Source of the DNA: Candidatus Eiseniibacteriota bacterium | GTDB taxonomy: Bacteria > Eisenbacteria > RBG-16-71-46 | Assembly (NCBI GenBank): GCA_021414165.1 | Contig: JAIOPA010000185.1 | Span: forward strand, 1 to 5,364 | DNA length: 5,364 nt | Direction: 5' to 3' | Shown here: piece after piece, positions 1-5,364 of the stretch | Position numbering within the stretch: position 1 is the stretch's first letter | How the letters are laid out: the number at the start of each line of letters is the position of its first letter | Program-made: the position numbers and the translations under genes | The notes under the pieces: model-generated | The model's database searches: none | What the model was told of the DNA's origin: nothing | Seen by the model: the letters and a program-made list of their open reading frames with translations, nothing else

Positions 1-229
1 GAGCGGCGACATCGCGTGGGACCTGATCGAGGCCGCCATGGCGAGCGTGGCCCGCACGGCCATTGTGCCGGTGCAGGACGTGCTGTCGCTGGGCCGCGAG
101 GCGCGCTTCAACACGCCCGGCAAGGCCTCCGGCAACTGGACCTGGCGGCTCGCGGACCGGCAACTCCTGCCGGAGCATGCAGAACGCCTGCGTTCGCTGG
201 CCGAGAAGCACCGCCGGCTCGCGCGCTAG
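1..229 (+). CDS. malQ: 4-alpha-glucanotransferase (amylomaltase, GH77), C-terminal fragment
   Basis: Only the last 75 codons are visible (reading frame from base 2, TAG at 227-229); the gene starts before the window. The enzyme transfers alpha-1,4-glucan segments between maltodextrins and releases glucose, in the cytoplasm, as part of maltodextrin and glycogen turnover. The fragment carries the C-terminal GH77 block: a helix ending in SVARTAIVPVQDVL, then LGREARFNTPG and SGNWTWRL (about visible residues 15-50), followed by a charged amphipathic tail (LPEHAERLRSLAEKHRRLAR). The (E)ARxNxPG...GNWxWR pattern is characteristic of amylomaltases of the short, Thermus-like type. The catalytic Asp/Glu residues lie upstream and cannot be checked. 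The gene points the same way as tal and pgi, 166 bases upstream of tal, and fits a sugar-metabolism cluster, though a hairpin in the gap may separate the transcripts. Confidence 0.93.
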   Translation, partial: SGDIAWDLIEAAMASVARTAIVPVQDVLSLGREARFNTPGKASGNWTWRLADRQLLPEHAERLRSLAEKHRRLAR

Positions 230-287
230 CACCGCGCACCGGGGGCACGCCCTCTCGACTCGCCGGAAAAAGCCGAGACTCCCACGA

Positions 288-308
288 CGGTCCGTGCCCT
301 GCGGACCG
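288..308 (+). terminator. Possible terminator hairpin after malQ
   Basis: A perfect 7-bp inverted repeat, CGGTCCG (288-294) and CGGACCG (302-308), encloses a 7-base loop. It starts 59 bases after the malQ stop. No T-run follows, so it is not a canonical intrinsic terminator. It could equally be a leader structure of the tal transcript or a chance stem in GC-rich DNA. A second, weaker stem (GCCGCG 334-339 with CGCGGC 349-354) lies further on. The rest of the 230-395 gap shows no convincing promoter or small gene. Confidence 0.35.
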
Positions 309-384
309 AGGGCCGCGACTTGCCCCCACACCCGCCGCGTCGCATCTTCGCGGCATTCCCGCCGCGATCCTGTCCCGCAGCCAT

Positions 385-389
385 GGAGG
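385..389 (+). promoter_or_regulatory. Ribosome binding site deciding the tal start
   Basis: GGAGG sits 6 bases before the ATG at 396. It is the clearest Shine-Dalgarno sequence in the window. It fixes the transaldolase start at 396 although the reading frame stays open back to base 63; the upstream part overlaps malQ and has no family-like residues. Confidence 0.8.
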
Positions 390-395
390 CTCCAC

Positions 396-1547
396 ATGAC
401 CGCCCGTGCCCATCAGCTCCTCGACCTTGGCCAGAGTGTCTGGCTCGACTTCATCCGGCGCGGGCATCTGCTCGACGGTGGTTTCGATCGCGATGTGAAC
501 GACGCCGGTGTCGTGGGCGTGACGTCGAACCCCACGATCTTCCAGCAGGCCATCGCGGGCAGCCACGACTACGATGCCGCGCTCGCCGCGGGCATCGCGC
601 AGGGACTCGAGGGCGAGCCGCTATTCGAGGCCATGGCGATCGGCGACATCCAGATGGCGTGCGACAAGATGCACGCGCGCTACCAGCTCTCGAACGGCAT
701 GGACGGCCGCGTGAGCCTGGAGGTGAGCCCGCGCCTGGCGCGCGATACCGCCGGCACGTCGGCGGCCGCCAAGCGGTTGTTCGCCGCGGTCTCGCGCGCG
801 AACGTCATGATCAAGATCCCCGCCACGTCCGAAGGCCTGCCGGCCATCACCGCCACGCTCGCGGCCGGCATCAGCGTGAACGTGACGCTCATCTTCTCGG
901 TCGCGCGCTATCGCGAGGTCATGGACGCGTGGCTCACCGGGCTCGAGCAGTGTGCAGCCGCGGGTGGCTCGTTGGCGCAGATCCGCTCGGTGGCCTCGTT
1001 CTTCGTGTCGCGCGTCGACAGCAAGATCGATGCGGCGATCGATGCACGGCTCGCCACGCTGCCCGCGGGCTCCACGGAGCACACGGAGCTGAGCGGCTTG
1101 AAGGGCAAGGCCGCGGTCGCGAACGCGCGGCTCGCGTACGAAGCCTACGATGCCATGCTCGCCACGCCGCGCTGGAAGGCACTCGCCGCCCAGGGCGCGC
1201 ACGTGCAGCGTCCGCTGTGGGCCAGCACGAGCACCAAGAACCCCACCTACCGTGACGTGCTGTACGTGGAGGAGTTGATCGGCCCCGACACCGTGAACAC
1301 CATGCCGCCGGCCACGCTGGTGGCGTTCAACGATCACGGCGTCGTCGAGTCGCGCATCCGCAACGACGTCGCCGGTGCGCACCGCACGTTCGCGCGGCTG
1401 ACCGAGTTGGGCATCCCGGTGGCCACGCTCATCGACCAGCTGGAGCCCGAGGGCGTGAAGTCGTTCGAGAAGTCGTACGAGGACCTGCTCGGCACGTTGG
1501 AGTCGCGCCGCAAGGAACTCGTGGCGCAGCGCGGGACGGCGCGATGA
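396..1547 (+). CDS. tal: Transaldolase
   Basis: A cytoplasmic enzyme of the non-oxidative pentose-phosphate pathway. It moves a dihydroxyacetone unit between sedoheptulose-7-phosphate and glyceraldehyde-3-phosphate, giving erythrose-4-phosphate and fructose-6-phosphate. The protein has 383 residues, a usual length for the longer subfamily-2 transaldolases. Visible family blocks are QSVWLDFIRRG (13-23, with the active-site Asp at 18), GVTSNPTIF (41-49), VSLEVSP (106-112), MIKIPAT (138-144, Schiff-base Lys140), ISVNVTLIFS (159-168), SVASFFVSRVDSKID (198-212) and RPLWASTSTKNPTYRD (272-287). The ATG at 396 is chosen for its GGAGG ribosome site. The TGA stop (1545-1547) overlaps the ATG of pgi (1544-1546), implying co-transcription and translational coupling. 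The sequence resembles the N-terminal half of bifunctional TAL-PGI proteins, but here it ends with its own stop. Confidence 0.97.
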   Translation: MTARAHQLLDLGQSVWLDFIRRGHLLDGGFDRDVNDAGVVGVTSNPTIFQQAIAGSHDYDAALAAGIAQGLEGEPLFEAMAIGDIQMACDKMHARYQLSNGMDGRVSLEVSPRLARDTAGTSAAAKRLFAAVSRANVMIKIPATSEGLPAITATLAAGISVNVTLIFSVARYREVMDAWLTGLEQCAAAGGSLAQIRSVASFFVSRVDSKIDAAIDARLATLPAGSTEHTELSGLKGKAAVANARLAYEAYDAMLATPRWKALAAQGAHVQRPLWASTSTKNPTYRDVLYVEELIGPDTVNTMPPATLVAFNDHGVVESRIRNDVAGAHRTFARLTELGIPVATLIDQLEPEGVKSFEKSYEDLLGTLESRRKELVAQRGTAR

Positions 1548-3238
1548 GCGCGCTCCGCATGGATCTGGGCGCGTTCGCGGCCAAGGTCCGCGAGCGTCTG
1601 GACGCACTCAAGGCCGAGGGCTTCCACCGCCGCCTCGCGGCCTGCGATACCACGCTGTGGGGCGACGACACGCTGCGCCAGCGCGTGGCCTCGACGCGAT
1701 TGGGCTGGATCACCGCACCGCCGGCCATGCTGGAGCGCGCCGGTGAGTTCGCGGCGTTCGCGCACGATGCCGCGCACGATGGCTTCCAGCGCGTGCTGCT
1801 GTTGGGCATGGGCGGCTCGAGCCTCGCGCCCGAGGTGCTGGCGCGCGTGTTCGGCAACCGCGTCAAGGGCCTGCCGCTGCTCATGCTCGATGACACCTCG
1901 CCCGCCTCGGTGCGCGCCGCCGCGGCCGCGTGCGATCCGCGCACGACGCTCGTGCTCGTGGCGTCCAAGTCGGGTGGCACGGTCGAGGTGACGTCGTTCG
2001 AGAAGGCGTTCTATGCCCGCGCTCAAGCAGCGCTGGGCGACAAGGCCGGCCGCGGCTTCGTGGCGATCACGGATCCGGGCACGAGCCTCGAGATGTTGGC
2101 GGCGAACCGGCACTACCGGCGCGTGTTCTCGAACCCGGCCGACATCGGCGGGCGCTACTCGGCGCTGTCGTGCTTCGGCCTCGTGCCGGCGGCACTGCTG
2201 GGCATCGACACCGCCGCGCTCTGCCAGCACGCGCTCGCGGAGCTGCGTGAACTGGCGGCCGATGGCGGCGCAGCGCTGGAACTGGGTGCGGCACTCGGCA
2301 CGCTCGCGCATGCCGGTCACGACAAGCTCGCGCTCGTCATGGGCCCGGAGTTCGCACCGCTCGGTGTGTGGATCGAGCAGCTGGTGGCCGAGAGCACGGG
2401 CAAGGAAGGCCGCGGCATCCTGCCGGTCGACGGCGAGCCGTTGCTGGCGCCCGAGGCGTATGGAAAAGACCGCGTGTTCGTGTCGGTGTCGTTGGGCGCG
2501 CTGCCGGCGGCCACCGAGGCGGCGCTCGATGCGCTCGCGGCTGCGGGGCATCCGGTGATCCGCTGGTCGCGCAGCGAGCACGAAGCGGTCGGTGCGGAGT
2601 TCGTGCGCTGGGAGATCGCCACGGCCGTGGCCGGTGCGGTGCTCGGCGTGAACCCGTTCGACGAGCCCAACGTGTCCGAGGCCAAGGCCGCCACCAAGCG
2701 CGTGCTGCAGCAGGTCGCCGCCCTCGGCCACTTCCCCAAGCACGACCCGCGCGCTATCGAAGGCGCGCTCGCCGTGCACGCCACGCAGTCGTACGGCGTG
2801 AGCGGCACCGATGCCAGGTCGTGGGCCGCATCGTTCATCGCCGGGCTCAAGCCGGGTGACTACGGTGCGATCCTGGCGTACCTGCATCGCACCGACGCAC
2901 GGCATGCCGCGCTCGAGCGCATCCGCGCCGCGATCGTGCGTGCCACCGGCAACGCCACCACGCTCGGCTATGGGCCGCGCTACCTGCACTCGACCGGCCA
3001 GCTGCACAAGGGCGGGCCGGCGACGGGCGCATTCCTGCAGATCACCTCGGAAGAGGGCGACGAGCCGATCCCGGACGAGTCGTTCAGCTTCCAGGTGCTG
3101 CGCGACGCGCAGGCCGCGGGCGATTACGAAGTGCTCGTGGCGCACGAGCTGCGCACCATGCGCGTGCATGTGAGCGGCGAGGCCGAGAGCGGTCTCGTGA
3201 AGCTCGCCGAGGCGTTCGAGGCCGCCGCCACGCGCTAG
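1544..3238 (+). CDS. pgi: Glucose-6-phosphate isomerase (TAL-PGI type)
   Basis: Interconverts glucose-6-phosphate and fructose-6-phosphate in the cytoplasm, serving glycolysis, gluconeogenesis and the pentose-phosphate cycle. The protein has 564 residues. The double SIS sugar-isomerase fold is shown by GMGGSSLAPEVL (88-99), the phosphate-binding SKSGGT (141-146), GGRYSALSCFGLVPAAL (202-218, the PGI signature with the conserved Arg204), EQLVAESTGKEGRGILPV (278-295, with the likely catalytic Glu283), NPFDEPNVSEAK (370-381) and RYLHSTGQLHKGG (479-491). The C-terminal blocks match the PGI half of TAL-PGI fusions better than the classical E. coli Pgi. The start at 1544 overlaps the tal stop as ATGA and has only a weak upstream purine stretch, so translation is probably coupled to tal. 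An in-frame ATG at 1559 is a less likely alternative. Most PGIs of this kind read NPFDQP; here the Gln is Glu (373). A hairpin follows 18 bases after the stop. Confidence 0.96.
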   Translation: MSALRMDLGAFAAKVRERLDALKAEGFHRRLAACDTTLWGDDTLRQRVASTRLGWITAPPAMLERAGEFAAFAHDAAHDGFQRVLLLGMGGSSLAPEVLARVFGNRVKGLPLLMLDDTSPASVRAAAAACDPRTTLVLVASKSGGTVEVTSFEKAFYARAQAALGDKAGRGFVAITDPGTSLEMLAANRHYRRVFSNPADIGGRYSALSCFGLVPAALLGIDTAALCQHALAELRELAADGGAALELGAALGTLAHAGHDKLALVMGPEFAPLGVWIEQLVAESTGKEGRGILPVDGEPLLAPEAYGKDRVFVSVSLGALPAATEAALDALAAAGHPVIRWSRSEHEAVGAEFVRWEIATAVAGAVLGVNPFDEPNVSEAKAATKRVLQQVAALGHFPKHDPRAIEGALAVHATQSYGVSGTDARSWAASFIAGLKPGDYGAILAYLHRTDARHAALERIRAAIVRATGNATTLGYGPRYLHSTGQLHKGGPATGAFLQITSEEGDEPIPDESFSFQVLRDAQAAGDYEVLVAHELRTMRVHVSGEAESGLVKLAEAFEAAATR

Positions 3239-3256
3239 GCCGGACCCGCCCCCGGG

Positions 3257-3284
3257 GCAGGGCGGCGGCCATTCGCCGCCCTGC
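3257..3284 (+). terminator. Strong hairpin after pgi, probable transcript end
   Basis: A perfect 11-bp inverted repeat, GCAGGGCGGCG (3257-3267) and CGCCGCCCTGC (3274-3284), has a 6-base loop (GCCATT) and begins 18 bases after the pgi stop. Position and stem strength fit a terminator or 3'-end stabiliser for the tal-pgi transcript. No T-run follows, so termination may rely on the stem alone or on Rho. Confidence 0.6.
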
Positions 3285-3296
3285 AGCCGGGCGGGC

Positions 3297-3302
3297 TACA
3301 AT
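3297..3302 (+). promoter_or_regulatory. Possible -10 element of the thioredoxin-like gene
   Basis: TACAAT matches the sigma-70 -10 consensus TATAAT at five of six positions and stands out as an A/T-rich patch in very GC-rich sequence. It lies just after the pgi hairpin and 44 bases before the ATG at 3347, which would give a leader of roughly 38 bases. No good -35 hexamer is seen 16-18 bases upstream, where the hairpin's descending arm lies, so the call rests on the -10 and its position. Confidence 0.4.
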
Positions 3303-3337
3303 CGGGGCTCGCTCCGCCGTCCCGTTCCGTACGCCCC

Positions 3338-3343
3338 GGGGAA
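3338..3343 (+). promoter_or_regulatory. Ribosome binding site of the DUF2092-TlpA gene
   Basis: GGGGAA lies 3 bases before the ATG at 3347, a purine-rich but rather close Shine-Dalgarno. It supports this start, which also gives a clean signal peptide. The site is the right half of a CCCCGGGG palindrome (3334-3341), which could partly mask it in the mRNA. Confidence 0.5.
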
Positions 3344-3346
3344 TCC

Positions 3347-4600
3347 ATGCGCGCCCTCGCCTCGCTCCTGCTCGTCTCGCTGCTCGCCGCTCCCGTGCTC
3401 GCTGCCCCGGCCACGCCCCCTGCGAAGCCCGCCAGCAAGGCTGCCGCCAAGCCCGCGGCGAAGCCGGCGGTGAAGCCGGCCTCGAGCCCGGCCGCCGTGA
3501 AGCTCATGGCCGCCGTGGCCGATCGCTATCGCACGCTCAAGACCTATCGTCTCGAGGGTCAGGGCACGAACGAGGTCGGCAACGCGAGCCAGCATCAGGA
3601 TCAGATCATGCGCATGCGCTTCGTGGTCGAGCGCCCGGGCCGCTATTCCAGCATCATCGAGTCGGCCGAGAACTCGCAGCGCATGGTCACCGATGGCGAC
3701 AGCCTGTGGACCGCGGTGCCGGCACTCGGCCAGTACGTGGTGCGACCGGTCCGCGACCTGTTGGCCAGCAGCGACTCCGGCACGTTCGCTCGCCAGATCG
3801 ATCCGGCGAGCGAGTATGCCAGCCTGCTCGAGGCCGCCACCGTGATGCGCTCGCTCGGGCGCGACACCGTGCACACGGCGCGCGGCGTGATCACGTGCGA
3901 GCGTGTTGCACTCACGCTGCCGCAGCCGGACGCTGGCGCGAACGTGAAGGTGTTCCCGCGCGTGCTGTGGGTCGACCCCACCACCCACATGGTGCTGCTC
4001 GACTCGCTGCGCGTGGAGCAGCAGCATCCGCAGGCCGGCCTGCTGCACTCGGTCAACGTCACGCGGTTGGTGGTCGCCGAGGCGAACCCCGTGCATGCCG
4101 CCGATGCGTTCACGTTCGCCAACACCGATGGCCTGCGGCGTGTGCGGCGTTTCATGCAGGGCTCGCCCGAGCACTCCAGCATGGAAGGCCAGCCCGCACA
4201 GGACTTCACGCTCGAGACGCTCGCCGACAGCAAGCCGGTGAAGCTCTCGGACTTGAAGGGCAAGGTGGTGCTGCTCGACTTCTGGGCCACGTGGTGCGGG
4301 CCGTGCCGCCGCTGGCTCCCGATCGTGGCGCAGGCGGCCCGTGACTACGCCGACAAGGGCCTCGTGGTGTACGCCGTGAATGAGCGCGAGACCGTGCCGC
4401 AGGTTCGCAAGTACCTCGAGCAGCAGAAGATCGATATCCCCGTGCTCATGGATCTGTCCGGCACGGTGGGCACGAACTATCGCGCGTCGTCGATCCCGCT
4501 GTCGGTGGTCGTGGGCCGCGACGGCAATATCGTGCGTGTGCTGCTCGGTCTGCACGATGCCGAGGATCTGGCCGAGGTGCTCAAGGAAGCGGGGCTCTAG
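3347..4600 (+). CDS. Exported DUF2092/LolA-like protein fused to a TlpA-type thioredoxin domain
   Basis: 417 residues in three parts. Residues 1-20 form a signal peptide (MRALASLLLVSLLAAPVLA, likely cut after Ala19 or Ala20), so the protein acts outside the cytoplasm, probably in the periplasm. A Lys/Ala/Pro linker follows to about residue 48. Residues about 50-265 resemble the LolA-like DUF2092 fold: a YRTLKTYRLEGQG opening, beta-rich strands such as RMRFVVERPGRYSSII, DGDSLWTAVP, and a GVITCERV block with Cys184. Residues about 279-417 are a TlpA/redoxin-like thioredoxin domain: GQPAQDFTLETL, LSDLKGKVVLLDFWATWCGPCR with active-site Cys317 and Cys320, and SSIPLSVVVGRDG with the probable cis-Pro384. 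Thiol-disulfide exchange in the cell envelope is inferred from the WCGPC; the N-terminal domain may bind lipid or protein, and no substrate can be named. The TAG at 4598-4600 overlaps the stop of the convergent gene. Probably a separate transcription unit from pgi. Confidence 0.9.
   Translation: MRALASLLLVSLLAAPVLAAPATPPAKPASKAAAKPAAKPAVKPASSPAAVKLMAAVADRYRTLKTYRLEGQGTNEVGNASQHQDQIMRMRFVVERPGRYSSIIESAENSQRMVTDGDSLWTAVPALGQYVVRPVRDLLASSDSGTFARQIDPASEYASLLEAATVMRSLGRDTVHTARGVITCERVALTLPQPDAGANVKVFPRVLWVDPTTHMVLLDSLRVEQQHPQAGLLHSVNVTRLVVAEANPVHAADAFTFANTDGLRRVRRFMQGSPEHSSMEGQPAQDFTLETLADSKPVKLSDLKGKVVLLDFWATWCGPCRRWLPIVAQAARDYADKGLVVYAVNERETVPQVRKYLEQQKIDIPVLMDLSGTVGTNYRASSIPLSVVVGRDGNIVRVLLGLHDAEDLAEVLKEAGL
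3422..3478 (+). repeat. Lys-Ala-Pro linker-coding low-complexity repeat
   Basis: This stretch encodes residues 26-44 of the DUF2092-TlpA protein, imperfect repeats of the type (A)AKPA, with the DNA unit close to GCGAAGCCGGCG. It follows the signal peptide directly and looks like a flexible, positively charged tether such as those spacing periplasmic or wall-associated domains. Such repeats can vary in length by slippage between strains. Confidence 0.6.
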
Positions 4601-5364
4601 CTCGCCTCGAACCAGGCGAGCGCCTGCGCCAGATCCACATTGCCGCCCGAGATGATCACGCCGACGCGCTGACCCGGAGCGCGCACCAGACCTGCCCGTA
4701 GCGCCGCGATCCCCAGCGCGCCGGTCGGCTCCACCACGATCTTCATGCGCTCCCACAGGAAGCGCATGGCCTCGATCACCGCGGCATCGGGCACCGGCAC
4801 CACGTCGTGCACGTGGCGCTGGATCATGGCCAGCGTGAACGGCGACAGGCTGGGCGTGCGCGCGCCATCGCAGATCGTGTCGGCGTGCTCGCAGGTCTCG
4901 AGGCGGCCGCTCTTGAACGAGCGCACGGCGTCGTCACCACCGGCCGGCTCCACGCCGATCACCCGCGTGCTGCGGCCATCGACGGCAGCCGCCAGCCCGG
5001 TGCCCGACAACAGCCCGCCCCCGCCCACCGGGGCCAGCAGCACGTCGAGCGCGCCGGCCTCATCGAACAACTCGGCCGCGGCCGTGCCCTGGCCGCACGC
5101 GATCTCAGGATGATCGAATGGCGGCACCAGCGTGAGTCCACGCTCCTGGGCCACGCGGATCGCCAGCCCCTCGCGCGGCTCGTTCAACAGGTCGTAGTGC
5201 AGGATCTCGGCGCCATAGCCGCGCGTGGCGGCCAACTTGGCAGCCGGTGCCGTGGACGGCATGACCACCACGCAAGGCACGCCGTTCATGCGCGCGACCA
5301 ATGCACAGGCCTGCGCGTGATTGCCCGACGAGTAGCACACGATGCCCCGTGCCCGCACCGCGGG
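4597..5364 (-). CDS. PLP-dependent threonine dehydratase / serine racemase-like enzyme, 5' end missing
   Basis: The last 255 codons are visible; the gene enters from the right edge, so the N-terminus with the PLP-lysine segment (usually SFKxRGA) is outside. Counting from the Val codon at 5358 as residue 1: SSGNHAQ (10-16, PLP and substrate contact), PFDHPEIACGQGT (80-92), the tetraglycine phosphate loop PVGGGGLLSG (110-119), EPAGGDD (137-143), LWERMKIVVEPTGALG (201-216) and ISGGNVDL (236-243, with the Ser near the pyridine nitrogen). This is a fold-type II PLP lyase that would deaminate threonine or serine, or racemise serine. The chain ends right after the SGGN block, so there is no C-terminal ACT domain, unlike biosynthetic IlvA; that favours a short catabolic dehydratase, serine racemase or hydroxyaspartate ammonia-lyase. 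Which of these cannot be settled. It converges on the thioredoxin-like gene with overlapping stops. Confidence 0.92.
   Translation of the reverse strand, partial: PAVRARGIVCYSSGNHAQACALVARMNGVPCVVVMPSTAPAAKLAATRGYGAEILHYDLLNEPREGLAIRVAQERGLTLVPPFDHPEIACGQGTAAAELFDEAGALDVLLAPVGGGGLLSGTGLAAAVDGRSTRVIGVEPAGGDDAVRSFKSGRLETCEHADTICDGARTPSLSPFTLAMIQRHVHDVVPVPDAAVIEAMRFLWERMKIVVEPTGALGIAALRAGLVRAPGQRVGVIISGGNVDLAQALAWFEAS
4600..4621. terminator. Hairpin at the convergent gene ends
   Basis: A perfect 8-bp inverted repeat, GCTCGCCT (4600-4607) and AGGCGAGC (4614-4621), with loop CGAACC, starts at the last base of the stop codon of the plus-strand gene. It lies inside the final codons of the minus-strand PLP enzyme. 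For the plus-strand transcript it is placed as a terminator; for the minus strand it falls before the stop. There is no T-run on either side. Confidence 0.45.

Noticed and set aside
320..348. Possible sigma-70 promoter for tal: TTGCCC (320-325), 17-base spacer, CATCTT (343-348)
   Set aside because: Only 4/6 and 3/6 matches to consensus; too weak in a GC-rich genome to call.
334..354. 6-bp stem GCCGCG/CGCGGC upstream of tal as a riboswitch or leader structure
   Set aside because: Short stem with a 9-base loop, expected by chance in such GC-rich sequence, and no conserved riboswitch core seen.
63..395. Upstream in-frame extension of the transaldolase reading frame back to base 63
   Set aside because: It overlaps the malQ coding end, has no transaldolase-like residues and lacks a ribosome site, whereas ATG 396 has GGAGG six bases upstream and matches the family N-terminus.
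1334..3169. 611-codon open frame on the minus strand opposite pgi
   Set aside because: Arg/His/Ala-rich, low-information translation with no recognisable motif; a GC-rich shadow of the well-supported isomerase gene.
3248..3341. Near-repeat GCCCC(C)GGGG at 3248-3257 and 3333-3341 flanking the gap before the thioredoxin-like gene
   Set aside because: Short, pure G/C and likely coincidental; no operator-like spacing or further similarity around the copies.
3296..4756. 486-codon open frame on the minus strand opposite the thioredoxin-like gene
   Set aside because: His/Arg/Gly-rich translation without domains, overlapping two real genes; a shadow of GC-rich codon use.

Overview
The window is a very GC-rich stretch of ordinary bacterial chromosome carrying five protein genes, two of them cut by the window edges. 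I see no mobile elements, CRISPR repeats, tRNA or rRNA genes. The exported, signal-peptide-bearing thioredoxin-like protein and the gene families point to a Gram-negative bacterium. A phylum such as Gemmatimonadota, Acidobacteriota or a GC-rich proteobacterium is possible, but the sequence alone does not decide it.

Layout. Bases 1-229 (+) are the C-terminal end of a 4-alpha-glucanotransferase (amylomaltase, GH77). A 166-base gap with a small perfect hairpin follows. Then come transaldolase (396-1547, +) and glucose-6-phosphate isomerase (1544-3238, +), whose stop and start share an ATGA. A 108-base gap holds an 11-bp perfect hairpin just after the isomerase stop and a TACAAT promoter-like hexamer. 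Next is an exported protein (3347-4600, +) joining a LolA-like/DUF2092-type domain to a TlpA-type thioredoxin domain with a WCGPC active site. On the opposite strand, 4597-5364 is the 3' part of a fold-type II PLP enzyme of the threonine dehydratase/serine racemase group. It converges on the thioredoxin gene so tightly that the two stop codons overlap inside one CTAG.

Function. The first three genes form a central-carbon cluster. The glucanotransferase remodels maltodextrins and releases glucose. The isomerase links glucose-6-phosphate to fructose-6-phosphate. The transaldolase links fructose-6-phosphate to the pentose-phosphate pathway. The tal and pgi genes are of the kind found fused into one TAL-PGI protein in some bacteria; here they are separate but translationally overlapping. 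The thioredoxin-like gene appears to be its own transcription unit, and the PLP enzyme belongs to an unrelated convergent unit.

Nothing here looks like a wholly new system. The most interesting points are the split TAL-PGI arrangement, the DUF2092-TlpA domain fusion, the interlocked convergent stops with a hairpin inside the opposing gene, and the repeated use of gene-end hairpins without a T-run.
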